A DNA stretch of 64,000 nt from Salinispirillum sp. LH 10-3-1 (GCF_030643825.1 NZ_CP101717.1:1302001-1366000), one strand, 5' to 3'. Shown: positions 16,815 through 25,634, counted from the stretch's first letter. Notes: generated by a model from the sequence alone, not told the origin. Numbers and translations: made by a program.

Positions 16815-18369
16815 CGCGTAACTCCTGTTTGGTAATCTTGCCCAGCGCGTTGCGCGGCAGCGTCGGCACAATGGCAATAGAATGCGGGATTTTGTATCCG
16901 GCAAGGTGTTGTCGACAGTATTGTTTGATGGCTTCGGGTTCGGGCGCTAAGTCGCTATGACACACCACGAAAGCTCGGCCCACTTCGCCCCAGCGCTCGT
17001 CCCTGACGCCGATGACGGCGGCTTCTTTGATGTCAGGATGATGCAGCAGTACTTGCTCGACCTCGGCTGGATACACGTTTTCGCCGCCGGAAATGAACAT
17101 GTCTTTGCAGCGATCAACAATGTAGTAATATCCGTCGCTGTCGCGGCGGGCAATATCGCCGGTTCTCAGCCAACCATCAGCATCAATGGCTTGCTGTGTG
17201 GCATCGGGCTGGCGCCAATAGCCGGGTGTAATGCCTGGGCCGCGCACCAGCATTTCACCCGCTCGCTGGTCAAGAATGTCGTTACCGGAGGGGTCTACCA
17301 AGCGCACTTCAGCCAGCAATTGGGGTACGCCGACGGAGCCAATTTTATCGAGTACGCGGTCGGCCTCTAATAGAAACACCGCCGGTCCTGTTTCGGTCAT
17401 GCCGAAACCTGTACGTACCTGAATGCCCATATCAACAAATCGTTGGGCGACGGGCAAGGCAAGCGCTGCACCGCCGCAGCTCCAAGAGCGCACGGCCGAT
17501 ACTTTTTCGCCGGAAAAGTCAGGGTGTTCCAATAACGTTTGGTACACCGCAGGTACGCCAAAAAACAGCGTGGCGCGGGTAGACAATACCTCAATGGCTT
17601 GGTCAGGCTCGAAGGATGGCGCGATCAACACGGTTCCACCCACCAGCAGCACGCCCGTCGAGAACAGGTTGATGCCTCCGGTATGGAACAGCGGCAAGAC
17701 GTTGAGCAATACGTCTTCTCGGGTCAGTGCGACCGACAAGCCAATATTGAAATAATTCGCCAGCATCATGCGGAAGGTCTGGATGACGCCCTTGGGGCGT
17801 CCCGTGGTGCCAGAGGTGTAGAGCAAATACCACGGTGCATCTGGGTCGCGCGGTGGGTAGGCACTTACGTCCGGCTCAACCGCGTTGAGATCCGCTTGAT
17901 AGCTGCGCGTGAATCGATTGGCGGTAAGGCTTGCTGGCGCAAGCTGTGCCAGTTGCTCGGCATCTTCATCGGTGGCGTCTAGAGCTACCAATGTCATGGT
18001 CGGGTGCGCCGCCGCCAGAGTGTGCACGGTAGCGGAAAAGGCGGCGGTGTAAACTAAGGCTTGTGGTGCGCAATCGTGCAGCAAAACCTCGAGTTCGGGT
18101 GGGGCCAGGCGCCAATTGAGGGGCACCAGGACCAAGCCGGCTTTCGCACAGCCAAATAAGAAAGCGAAAAATTCCGCTCGGCTGTGGCCCAGATAAGCAA
18201 TACGATCACCCGCTGACAATCCCCAATCGGTCAGCGCAGCAGTCGCGAACGCCGCGGCTTCGCGGTTCAGTTCTGTGTACGTAAAGGTACGCCCGGTGCC
18301 CAAGTCTTCCACGGCCAAATGAGTGGGTGATACGCGGGCACGCTGGGCCAGCAGGTCAAACATCTCCAT
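16801..18369 (-). CDS. AMP-forming acyl-CoA synthetase
   Basis: Activates a carboxylic acid to its CoA thioester through an acyl-adenylate. The 522-residue protein has the P-loop YTSGTTGRPKGV (near 185), GFGMTETGP, and the hinge and C-terminal motif GWLRTGDIARRDSDGYYYIVDR with the catalytic lysine region NALGKITKQELRD. The length suits medium-chain, aromatic or cyclic acid ligases rather than acetyl-CoA synthetase. The neighbours (crotonase, two MaoC proteins, hydrolase, divergent Liv-type importer) suggest a beta-oxidation-like route for an imported acid. Substrate unknown. Confidence 0.92.
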   Translation of the reverse strand: MEMFDLLAQRARVSPTHLAVEDLGTGRTFTYTELNREAAAFATAALTDWGLSAGDRIAYLGHSRAEFFAFLFGCAKAGLVLVPLNWRLAPPELEVLLHDCAPQALVYTAAFSATVHTLAAAHPTMTLVALDATDEDAEQLAQLAPASLTANRFTRSYQADLNAVEPDVSAYPPRDPDAPWYLLYTSGTTGRPKGVIQTFRMMLANYFNIGLSVALTREDVLLNVLPLFHTGGINLFSTGVLLVGGTVLIAPSFEPDQAIEVLSTRATLFFGVPAVYQTLLEHPDFSGEKVSAVRSWSCGGAALALPVAQRFVDMGIQVRTGFGMTETGPAVFLLEADRVLDKIGSVGVPQLLAEVRLVDPSGNDILDQRAGEMLVRGPGITPGYWRQPDATQQAIDADGWLRTGDIARRDSDGYYYIVDRCKDMFISGGENVYPAEVEQVLLHHPDIKEAAVIGVRDERWGEVGRAFVVCHSDLAPEPEAIKQYCRQHLAGYKIPHSIAIVPTLPRNALGKITKQELRDATV

Positions 18370-18426
18370 CCTATCCTCCGTCTCCGTGGGTCGACTTGTT
18401 GTGCGCTGTGCTTTAGGTCGCGGCGT

Positions 18427-19209
18427 TCATGTCGTTAAAAAAGCGGCCATACCGTGGTCGGCGTCCGGCGTCATAATTTGTTGGCAAAACAGGTGTTGCT
18501 CGGCGCGCAGTTTGGCCGCCAACTGGATGGGCTCAGGGCGCATCAAGGTCAATGTGTGGCGGTGGCTGCTGCGGTAACCGGTGGTGATTTGTTGCACGAC
18601 TTCATGGGTGGCTTCGGTCAGCTCGGTGGCTGAAACCAGGTAGGTTAAAAGCCCCAAATGGTGTGCTTCTTCAGCCGCCAAGGTGCGGTTGGTCAGCAGC
18701 AGATCTAAAGAACGTGTGCGACCGATGCGCTCTGGCAGCAGGGCTGTCCATCCGCCGTCGGGGGCAAAACCCACGCGGGCATACCAAGGCGCAAACTGCG
18801 CTTCCCAGGTGCCGATCACCACGTCGCACGCCAGTACCAACCCCAAACTGCCACCGGTGACCAGTCCGTGGACTTTTGCCACCGTGGGGCAGGGTAATTG
18901 TGTTAAGGCCAAAATGGCATCGTGCAGACTGCCGACCAGAGCAGACGCATACTCTGCGCGCACCGCGTTGGGTTGCTGATAAAAGGCTGTAACGTCGCCG
19001 CCGGTCGAGAAGGTCTTTCCGGCGGCCTGCAACACGAGTACATCCGGGGTCTGGTCGCGTACGTCCTCTAACGCGTGCAGTAATTGGTGAACCAGTTCGG
19101 GCACCAATGCGTTAGCGCGCTCTGGGCGGTTCAGTGTTAACGTTGCCACCGTGCACTGGCCCTGCAGGCAGGGCATGGTTTCGTAGGTGATGCGCACCAA
19201 GTTCGTCAT
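18427..19209 (-). CDS. Enoyl-CoA hydratase/isomerase family protein
   Basis: Crotonase-fold protein of 260 residues. The oxyanion-hole segments are AAGKTFSTGGDVTAF and KVHGLVTGGSLGLVLACDVVIG. The usual catalytic glutamate positions are partly changed: GGSLGLVLA where hydratases have GGGxELA, and GFAPDGG keeps an aspartate where isomerases and ring-cleaving members have D. It may therefore be an isomerase-like or thioesterase-like crotonase rather than a classic hydratase. Its start overlaps the tetR stop by 4 bases. The operon context supports CoA-ester catabolism. Confidence 0.88.
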   Translation of the reverse strand: MTNLVRITYETMPCLQGQCTVATLTLNRPERANALVPELVHQLLHALEDVRDQTPDVLVLQAAGKTFSTGGDVTAFYQQPNAVRAEYASALVGSLHDAILALTQLPCPTVAKVHGLVTGGSLGLVLACDVVIGTWEAQFAPWYARVGFAPDGGWTALLPERIGRTRSLDLLLTNRTLAAEEAHHLGLLTYLVSATELTEATHEVVQQITTGYRSSHRHTLTLMRPEPIQLAAKLRAEQHLFCQQIMTPDADHGMAAFLTT

Positions 19210-19871
19210 GATCCGTGTTGGCGGTCGTCTGGGTTGGCCAATCCGTGGCGCAGTAAATCGGCCATGGTGGCGACAATTTCATCCATGGGTACATCGTCTT
19301 TCCACAGGCCGAAGCGCATACCGAGAAAGTGCGACATACCCATTAAGGCCCAGTTTCTGATCTGGTTGTTGCCGGGGCGAAGCTCTCCTGCCTGAGTGGC
19401 TTCGGCTAACATATTGCCGTACGCCTCACTGAAGGTTTCATAGTATTCACGGTAAATGTCTTCGTCGACGAACTGAACTTCCTGCAGTACGCGGTACATC
19501 CACGGGTTGCTTTGCACATATTCAAGAAATGCCCGCAGACCGCGGGTTTCGGCGTCGATTCTATCGGTAGCGCCCTCTACACTCTGCGCAAGGTGCGCAC
19601 GCAGGTTGTGGCCCATTTCCTTGATGAGTTCGCGCATAGCTTCTTCTTTTCCTTCGAAATAGGAGTAAAAAGAACCCAGTGCTACACCAGCCACTCGGGT
19701 GATGTCGCTGATGCCGGCCTGATGGTAACCCAGGGTGCCAAAGCACTCTTCGGCCGCCGCGAGAATACGCAACCGTGTGCGTTGCCCGCGAGCAGTTTTA
19801 GGCTTGCGCGGCACTTTAGGATCTTTGGTCGGGCGCTCGCTGGCCCGAGCGCTTAATTTTGTTGATGTCAT
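19206..19871 (-). CDS. TetR-family regulator of the CoA/Liv cluster
   Basis: Transcription factor of about 221 residues from the ATG at 19871 (MTSTKLSARASERPTKDP). The HTH lies at about 35-80 (TRLRILAAAEECFGTLGYHQAGISDITRVAGVALGSFYSYFEGKEEAM); the C-terminal ligand domain has the acyl-CoA-regulator look EVQFVDEDIYREYYETF. A longer frame from 19925 would start inside the palindrome at 19900-19928, so I prefer the internal ATG although its ribosome site is weak. First gene of the minus-strand operon and divergent from the importer, it likely represses both arms and is released by a CoA ester. Confidence 0.85.
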   Translation of the reverse strand: MTSTKLSARASERPTKDPKVPRKPKTARGQRTRLRILAAAEECFGTLGYHQAGISDITRVAGVALGSFYSYFEGKEEAMRELIKEMGHNLRAHLAQSVEGATDRIDAETRGLRAFLEYVQSNPWMYRVLQEVQFVDEDIYREYYETFSEAYGNMLAEATQAGELRPGNNQIRNWALMGMSHFLGMRFGLWKDDVPMDEIVATMADLLRHGLANPDDRQHGS

Positions 19872-19899
19872 AAGGAAAACCGATTTCCGTGGTTGTATT

Positions 19900-19928
19900 T
19901 TTATGAAACATGAATCATTATTCATAAA
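19900..19928. promoter_or_regulatory. Nested palindrome, probable TetR operator
   Basis: TTTATGAA (19900-19907) pairs exactly with TTCATAAA (19921-19928), and inside it ATGAAT (19910-19915) pairs with ATTCAT (19920-19925). It lies between tetR and the divergent binding-protein gene, the usual place for an autoregulatory operator. Confidence 0.65.
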
Positions 19929-20019
19929 GGTTAAGGCGCTGCCGTAGTTCTGTCAAGCAAAGTGCAGCGACGCCGAACCATAAACAACAATAACATTGAC
20001 CCATCCAGGAGAAAGCACA

Positions 20020-21240
20020 ATGAAGCGTCTTCTCAACGCTATGGCCGTCGGCACAGGAGCACTGGCCTTCAGTGCATCAGCCCTCGCCTCAGACTCTATC
20101 CGTATTGCCCACGTTACCGGTTTTTCCGGCCCATTGGCAGCCTATGCCGAGCAACTGCATGTTGGTATGCAGATGGGATTCGAATACGCCACTGATGGCA
20201 CCATGTCTATTGATGGTCGTGCCGTTACCATCATTCGTAAGGACGATCAGACGGACCCGGCTCGTGCTCGGGCTCTAGCGGAAGAAGCCTACGCTGAAGA
20301 CGACGCGCATATTGTTGTGGGCTCAGTCGCGTCGGGTGTGGCCTTGGCCATGTTGCCCATCGCAGAAGAGTACGAGCGCATCATGATGCCGGAAGGTGTA
20401 GCGGATGCGATCACCGGTTCTGAATGGAATCGGTATGTGGTGCGTGTGGGTCGTAACTCAACGCAAGATGCTATTTCCAACGCCGTCGCTGTCAGTAAGC
20501 CTGGCGTCTGCATTGCGACCATTGCGCAAGATTACGCGTTTGGCCGTGATGGCGTAGCTGCTTATAAAAATGCCGTGAATGCGACCGGTGGCAGCGTGGT
20601 TCATGAAGAGTACCTACCGACCGACGCGACCGACTTCACTGCTGCATCGCAACGTTTGTTCAACGCGCTGCGTAACCGCACCGACTGCGCTGAGGGTAAA
20701 TACATCTTCTCTATTTGGGCCGGTGCGGCTAACCCCTTGGCGCGAATTCAGGACTTGCAGCCTGAGCGGCACGGTATTCAGTTGACGACGGGTGGTAACA
20801 TTCTGCCTGCCTTGGTGAGCTACGCCGATTTCCCTGGTATGCAGGGTGCGACGTACTACTACTACGAACTGCCGCAGAACGAGATCAATGATTGGTTCGT
20901 GGCGCAGCACTTCGAGCGTCACAACTCCGCTCCGGATTTCTTCACAGCGCAAGGTTTTGCTCAGGCGATGGCCATTTCTGCTGCGGTGCGTAAGGCCGGT
21001 GGTTCGACCGACACCGAAGACCTCATTACAGCCTTTAAAGGCCTGGAGTTCGATTCACCAAAGGGTCGAATCCACATTCGGGCGGACGATCATCAAGCTT
21101 TGCAGGCCATGTACCACTTCACCACAGTGCCACAAGAGCGCAGTGACTGGTTCAACAACCGCACGGTAACGGCCGGTGTGCCCGAACTGGTGCGGGTGGT
21201 CGAGTTGGAAGAGATGACTATCCCGATCATGAATCGCTAA
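20020..21240 (+). CDS. Liv-type ABC substrate-binding protein
   Basis: Periplasmic receptor of a branched-chain-amino-acid-type (HAAT family) importer. From the ATG at 20020, behind AGGAG, the product has 406 residues. The signal peptide MKRLLNAMAVGTGALAFSASALAS ends in ALA; the mature start DSIRIAHVTGFSGPLAAYAEQLHVGMQMGFEY is typical of this fold, followed by RKDDQTDPARARALAEEAYAEDDAHIVVG. Although the family name is leucine-isoleucine-valine, members also import aromatic and aliphatic acids and amides. Divergence from a CoA ligase operon suggests a carboxylic acid here. Confidence 0.9.
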   Translation: MKRLLNAMAVGTGALAFSASALASDSIRIAHVTGFSGPLAAYAEQLHVGMQMGFEYATDGTMSIDGRAVTIIRKDDQTDPARARALAEEAYAEDDAHIVVGSVASGVALAMLPIAEEYERIMMPEGVADAITGSEWNRYVVRVGRNSTQDAISNAVAVSKPGVCIATIAQDYAFGRDGVAAYKNAVNATGGSVVHEEYLPTDATDFTAASQRLFNALRNRTDCAEGKYIFSIWAGAANPLARIQDLQPERHGIQLTTGGNILPALVSYADFPGMQGATYYYYELPQNEINDWFVAQHFERHNSAPDFFTAQGFAQAMAISAAVRKAGGSTDTEDLITAFKGLEFDSPKGRIHIRADDHQALQAMYHFTTVPQERSDWFNNRTVTAGVPELVRVVELEEMTIPIMNR

Positions 21241-21306
21241 TTTAAGGCCAAAAGGGGTGGCGTGGGCTGCCCCATTATCCACCACCAAACGATTGGGCAG
21301 ACAACC

Positions 21307-22092
21307 ATGACAAAAACAGCCCCCGTATTGGAAACACGCGACCTGACCATTAAATTCGGTGGTCATGTTGCGGTTGATGCGGTTTCCTGTGCATTCCATG
21401 CTGGCTCCTTGACCACCATTATTGGTCCGAACGGTGCCGGTAAAACCACCTTGTTCAACCTGATCTCCGGACAACTGCAGGCCACCTCCGGGCAAGTCAT
21501 TTTGTCCGGCGAAGACCTTGCAGGGCTTTCCGCCGAAGCACGCTCTGATCGCGGGCTAGGACGGGCGTTTCAGCTAACCAACCTGTTTCCTAATTTGTCG
21601 GCACTTGAAAATGTCCGATTGGCCGTCGCGGCACGCCACAAGATTGGTCATATATTCTGGCAACGCGCCGCGTCTCGCACTGATTTGACCGAATTGGCGC
21701 ATGACTATTTGTCGCGCGTGAACCTGGCGCACAAAGCCACCATGATGGTGGGGAATTTGCCGCACGGTGACCAACGGAAGCTCGAAGTCGCTTTGTTGAT
21801 GGCCTTAGAACCCAAAGTCTTTATGTTTGATGAGCCGACGGCCGGCATGAGTGTGGACGAAGTACCGGTAATTTTGGACTTGATCGCCAATCTGAAACAG
21901 CAGACTGACAAAGTCATCCTGTTGGTAGAGCACAAGATGGACATCGTACGTTCGTTATCCGACCGCATCATCGTGTTGCACAACGGACAAATGGTCGCCG
22001 ATGGCGAGCCCGCTGAAATCATTGCGTCGTCCGTGGTGCAAGAAGCTTACCTTGGGACGTCCGCGCCCAGCGACGCGGAGGTCGAAGCATGA
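21307..22092 (+). CDS. livG: Liv-type ABC ATPase, LivG
   Basis: One of two ATPases of the importer, 261 residues from the ATG at 21307. It has Walker A GPNGAGKTT, the LivG-type degenerate signature LPHGDQRKLEVALLMA, Walker B VFMFDEPTAGMS and H-loop LLVEHKMDIV. A longer frame starting 15 codons earlier adds residues without family similarity. The 3' end overlaps livF by 4 bases. Confidence 0.92.
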   Translation: MTKTAPVLETRDLTIKFGGHVAVDAVSCAFHAGSLTTIIGPNGAGKTTLFNLISGQLQATSGQVILSGEDLAGLSAEARSDRGLGRAFQLTNLFPNLSALENVRLAVAARHKIGHIFWQRAASRTDLTELAHDYLSRVNLAHKATMMVGNLPHGDQRKLEVALLMALEPKVFMFDEPTAGMSVDEVPVILDLIANLKQQTDKVILLVEHKMDIVRSLSDRIIVLHNGQMVADGEPAEIIASSVVQEAYLGTSAPSDAEVEA

Positions 22093-22814
22093 GTGATTAC
22101 ATTCTAGAACTGAAAAACGTGCACGCCGACATCGACCAGTACCACATTCTGCATGGTGTTGATCTGCAGGTGCGTACCGGTGAGCTGGCCGTATTGCTGG
22201 GTCGTAACGGCGCCGGGAAAAGCACCACTTTGCGCACGATCATGGGCCGCACCAAGGTGCCCAAGGGCGAGGTTCTGTTTCGTGATCAACCCATCACACA
22301 TTTATCGACGCCCAAAATAGCGCGTAAGAACATCGCCTTTGTACCCGAGAACATGGGTATCTTCAGCCAATTAACCGTGCGGGAGAACATGCTGTTGGCG
22401 GCGACCAGCGGCACGCTGGATCAGGACCGCTTGGGTTGGATATTTGATCTCTTTCCGCCGTTGGATCGATTCTGGCAGAAGGCCGCAGGCAACCTGTCAG
22501 GCGGTCAAAAACAGATGTTGGCGATAGCGCGTGCCTTGATCGAGCCACGCGACCTGATCTTGGTGGACGAGCCCACCAAAGGCTTGGCGCCTGCCATCAT
22601 CGATGATCTCGCAGTGGCTTTTGAGCAACTGAAAGCGCAGCAGGTGTCGATTCTATTGGTGGAACAAAACTTTAATTTCTCGCGTCGTCTCGGTGAGTCA
22701 GTTGCGGTGATGGACGATGGCCGCGTGGTTCATCAGGGTTCCATGGCCGACCTTGCCGCCGATGAAGACCTACAACACGAACTGCTTGGCCTTGGCCTGG
22801 CAGCGCATCAATAA
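22089..22814 (+). CDS. livF: Liv-type ABC ATPase, LivF
   Basis: Second ATPase of the importer, 241 residues. It shows Walker A GRNGAGKST, signature LSGGQKQMLAIARAL, Walker B LILVDEPTKGLAP and H-loop LLVEQNFNFSRRL. The start codon overlaps the livG stop and the permease genes follow within 10 bases, so all five importer genes form one operon. Confidence 0.92.
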   Translation: MSDYILELKNVHADIDQYHILHGVDLQVRTGELAVLLGRNGAGKSTTLRTIMGRTKVPKGEVLFRDQPITHLSTPKIARKNIAFVPENMGIFSQLTVRENMLLAATSGTLDQDRLGWIFDLFPPLDRFWQKAAGNLSGGQKQMLAIARALIEPRDLILVDEPTKGLAPAIIDDLAVAFEQLKAQQVSILLVEQNFNFSRRLGESVAVMDDGRVVHQGSMADLAADEDLQHELLGLGLAAHQ

Positions 22815-22824
22815 GGGGTAAGGT

Positions 22825-23889
22825 ATGTCTACGCAAGAAGCTCGACTCCGACTGGTCAGCGGATTAACGCAGGGGCGTGAGAAAATCCGTTACCTGCGGG
22901 ACGAACGCCCACATTGGCTGATTTTAGGCGGCATGGTGTTTATCGCGCTGTTGCTGATGGACCCAGCGACCTGGTTAACCCTGACCATCAGCGGTATGGC
23001 AATGGGTGCTATGTTGTTCTTGATGGCCTCAGGTATGACCTTAACGTTCGGCCTGATGAGTGTCCTTAACCTTGCCCACGGCGCATTTATTTCTTTGGGT
23101 GCCTTTGTCGGTGCCACCGTGCTCACCACCTGGCTTACCGGTTATACCGGCCCAGCCTCGCTGGCGATCAATATGATGGCGGTCATACCGGCACTGGTGT
23201 TGGCTTTGCTGGTGGCAGGGCTGGTTGGCTGGGCATTTGAATTGCTGGTTATTAAGCCTGTTTACGGTGATCACCTGAAACAAATACTGGTCACCGTGGG
23301 GGGCTCCATCGTTTTGATTCAGTTGATCGAAGTGGTGTGGGGGGCGAACGAAATTCCGGTGCCTCGGCCTTCGGGGCTGCGCGGTGCCTTTATTGTACCG
23401 GACGCCATTCCGCTGATCGGTGGGCTGGTGTTGGAAAAATATCGTTTGATCGCTCTGACACTTGGCCTGGCCGTTTACGGTGCCATGGTGTGGACCATTG
23501 AGCGTACCCGACTCGGTATTTTGATTCGTGCTGGCGTAGAAAGCCGCGAAATGGTGGAGATCCAAGGCTATCGGATTGGATTGCTGTTTCTCGGCGTCTT
23601 TATTGCCGGCTCAGCACTGGCCGGAATGGGTGGCGCGATGTGGGCCATGTACCGCGAAATCATCACCGCACACATGGGCGAAGAGCTGATGATTTCGGTC
23701 ATCGTCATCATCATTCTTGGGGGGCTGGGTTCGGTACGCGGTTGCTTCTATGGAGCGCTTTTGGTGGGCTTGATTAACCTGTATGTCGGGTACTTGGAGC
23801 CGCGCTTGGCGGCGGTGGCAACCGTTGGCTTGATGGTCGGTGTGCTGATGTGGCGTCCGCAAGGGCTCATACCAGTCATCAAGGTTTAA
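22825..23889 (+). CDS. livH: Liv-type ABC permease, LivH
   Basis: Inner-membrane permease of 354 residues, about eight helices. Family landmarks are LTFGLMSVLNLAHGAFISLGAF and the late GGLGSVRGCFYGALLVGLIN. The N-terminus carries a roughly 50-residue charged stretch before the first helix (STQEARLRLVSGLTQGREKI), longer than in classical LivH (about 308 residues). AAGGGGTAAGG precedes the ATG. Pairs with LivM in the transporter. Confidence 0.9.
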   Translation: MSTQEARLRLVSGLTQGREKIRYLRDERPHWLILGGMVFIALLLMDPATWLTLTISGMAMGAMLFLMASGMTLTFGLMSVLNLAHGAFISLGAFVGATVLTTWLTGYTGPASLAINMMAVIPALVLALLVAGLVGWAFELLVIKPVYGDHLKQILVTVGGSIVLIQLIEVVWGANEIPVPRPSGLRGAFIVPDAIPLIGGLVLEKYRLIALTLGLAVYGAMVWTIERTRLGILIRAGVESREMVEIQGYRIGLLFLGVFIAGSALAGMGGAMWAMYREIITAHMGEELMISVIVIIILGGLGSVRGCFYGALLVGLINLYVGYLEPRLAAVATVGLMVGVLMWRPQGLIPVIKV

Positions 23890-23901
23890 GGAGGCGGTAT
23901 T

Positions 23902-25113
23902 ATGTTGAACGCAGTATTTTCGGGTGATTTTCCACGCAGTCGCATCCTGACAGCAGCACTGATATTGATCGCCATATCGTTGGCGCTTGGGCCCTTCCTG
24001 TTTCCGGGTACCCGCGCGTTTGCCACGCTGGGTATGATCTGTATCTTCATCATCGTGGTAGCGTCCTATGATTTGATGTTGGGCTATACCCACATTGTGT
24101 CCTTTGCTCATACCATGTTCTTTGGCATTGGCTCCTACGGCATTGCCTTGGCACTGGGGCACGTTGGCACGGGCTTTGGCGCCATCTTCATAGGTATTGC
24201 TGGTGCCTTGGTCGTCAGTATCGTCTTGTCTTTGGTGTTGGGGTTGTTGTCCTTACGGGTAAAAGCGATCTTTTTCGCGCTGGTAACCTTGGCGGTGGCC
24301 TTCGCCTTTCTCAGCTTGGTGACCCAGTTATACCATGTGACCGGTGGTGAAGATGGCCTTCGTGTGCGTGTACCGCGCGAACTAGGTCCCGCGTATCGGC
24401 CGCTGGATGGTCCCCTGACCGGATTTAACATTCTGGCCTTCTTAAAGGTGTTGGTGACCCAGCCGTGGAACCTTGCCGACGGTTTCCGAGAAGCGTTTTT
24501 CAACGTCAACGTCAACGGACGGGTATTGATGTACTACGTGCTGGTGGCAGTGGCGACCCTGGTGTTTCTCTTCCTATTGCGCTTGGTAAACTCGCCGTTC
24601 GGTCGCGTACTGCAAGCCATTCGTGAGAATGAGTTTCGCGCGCAGGCATTGGGCTACAAAACCGTGTACTACCGCACCGCAGTGGTGATCTTGTCAGCGG
24701 CACTGGCTACCTTGGCTGGTTGCTTGTTTGCCTTGTTCAATCGCTACGTTAACCCGGAGAATACCCTGAACTTTGAACTCATGGTGTTTATCCTGCTGAT
24801 GTGCGTATTAGGCGGAATGGGGACCCTTTACGGTGCTGTCATCGGTGCCGTTGTGTTTATACTGGCGCAGAACTACCTGCAAGACGTACTGTCCGCCATT
24901 GGCGATCAGGTAGCTGTAGGCGGCTTCCTAGGCAAACTGATCGCGCCCGAACACTGGCTGCTCTGGTTCGGCCTGCTGTTTGTGGTCAGTGTGTACTTCT
25001 TCCCATCCGGTATCGTCGGGCAACTTCGCCTGCGTGCCGAACGCCGCCAGATGGCAGAAGAAGAGAAAGACAGTTCAGCTGCAACTGATCTGCAAGAAAA
25101 AACCGTTGAATGA
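23902..25113 (+). CDS. livM: Liv-type ABC permease, LivM
   Basis: Second permease, 403 residues with about ten helices. It shows the LivM landmarks DLMLGYTHIVSFAHTMFFGIGSYG, IRENEFRAQALGYKT and GGMGTLYGAVIGA. A hydrophilic tail of about 35 residues (LRLRAERRQMAEEEKD and onward) follows the last helix. It completes the binding protein-LivGFHM set. The next gene on the strand is tRNA-Ser, 110 bases away with its own promoter. Confidence 0.9.
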   Translation: MLNAVFSGDFPRSRILTAALILIAISLALGPFLFPGTRAFATLGMICIFIIVVASYDLMLGYTHIVSFAHTMFFGIGSYGIALALGHVGTGFGAIFIGIAGALVVSIVLSLVLGLLSLRVKAIFFALVTLAVAFAFLSLVTQLYHVTGGEDGLRVRVPRELGPAYRPLDGPLTGFNILAFLKVLVTQPWNLADGFREAFFNVNVNGRVLMYYVLVAVATLVFLFLLRLVNSPFGRVLQAIRENEFRAQALGYKTVYYRTAVVILSAALATLAGCLFALFNRYVNPENTLNFELMVFILLMCVLGGMGTLYGAVIGAVVFILAQNYLQDVLSAIGDQVAVGGFLGKLIAPEHWLLWFGLLFVVSVYFFPSGIVGQLRLRAERRQMAEEEKDSSAATDLQEKTVE

Positions 25114-25158
25114 GCCGGTGCTAAACACCTGATTTAACACGAAAAAGGCTCGTTGTCG

Positions 25159-25187
25159 TTGCAATTCGGGGAGGCTTCCAGTAAAGT
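25159..25187 (+). promoter_or_regulatory. Promoter of tRNA-Ser
   Basis: TTGCAA (25159-25164), 17 bases, TAAAGT (25182-25187), then a GC-rich discriminator CCTCGCCCG as in growth-rate-controlled stable-RNA promoters. The tRNA begins about 30 bases past the expected start. Confidence 0.65.
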
Positions 25188-25223
25188 CCTCGCCCGATTC
25201 TGTGCTAAAGCAACGAATCACCC

Positions 25224-25313
25224 GGTGAGGTGTCCGAGTGGCTGAAGGAGCACGCCTGGAAAGTGTGTATGGGAGAAATCTCATCGAGGGTTCGAATCCC
25301 TCCCTCACCGCCA
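25224..25313 (+). tRNA. tRNA-Ser(GGA)
   Basis: 90-base class II tRNA with encoded CCA. The acceptor stem GGTGAGG (25224-25230) pairs with CCTCACC (25303-25309), discriminator G25310, CCA 25311-25313. The anticodon loop CTGGAAA gives GGA, reading UCC and UCU. The T-arm has GGTTCGAATCC and the long variable arm typical of serine tRNAs is present. Confidence 0.95.
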
Positions 25314-25361
25314 TATCCACAAAAAAGGGCTGCCCAAAAGGCAGCCCTTTTTTGTGGATAT
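25313..25361 (+). terminator. Long-stem terminator after tRNA-Ser
   Basis: A perfect 22-bp stem (25313-25334 with 25340-25361) closes a 5-base loop. Its inner 14 bp consist of an A6-GGGCTGCC arm and a GGCAGCCC-T6 arm, a standard U-run terminator; the outer ATATCCAC arm lengthens it unusually. Confidence 0.85.
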
Positions 25362-25630
25362 CCCGGAGGGCGTGGAAAGAACCCCCGGTTCGACCAATCG
25401 CGCCAGCGATTGAGACCGCACCAAGGTGCGCCCGTAGGGCAAGAAAAATGCAAGCGCATTTTTCTTGGTCAATCCCGACCGTCCCCAGTCTTAGTTCTTT
25501 GCCTCGCAAAAGGCAGCCCTTTTTTTATGGCCATGGATGGCCGGTATGCTGGCAACGCAGGAGCAGTTGCCAGTTTGGATATTCCGTAGGGCGTGGAAAG
25601 AACCCTCCGGTTCGACCAATCGCGCAGGCC
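25336..25630. repeat. tRNA-Ser downstream repeat region
   Basis: Two copies (25356-25403 and 25577-25625, about 48 bases, roughly 90% identical) share the core AGGGCGTGGAAAGAACCC and GGTTCGACCAATCGCGC. Each is preceded by a copy of CAAAAGGCAGCCC plus T-run (25335 and 25507). Between them are perfect hairpins: CAATCGC/GCGATTG (25395-25412), CGCACC/GGTGCG (25417-25430) and a 12-bp stem at 25440-25467. TCAATCCC near 25469 echoes the tRNA 3' strand. 25314-25857 (544 bases) contains no credible gene; open frames here are repeat translations. Confidence 0.7.
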
Positions 25631-25634
25631 ACAC

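Noticed and set aside
19872-19925. Longer TetR start at 19925
   Set aside because: The start codon lies within the operator-like palindrome and the 18 added residues are not typical of the family.
23041-24515. Long minus-strand frames opposite livH and livM
   Set aside because: They are antisense shadows of membrane-protein genes with biased composition, and the plus-strand products are clear family members.
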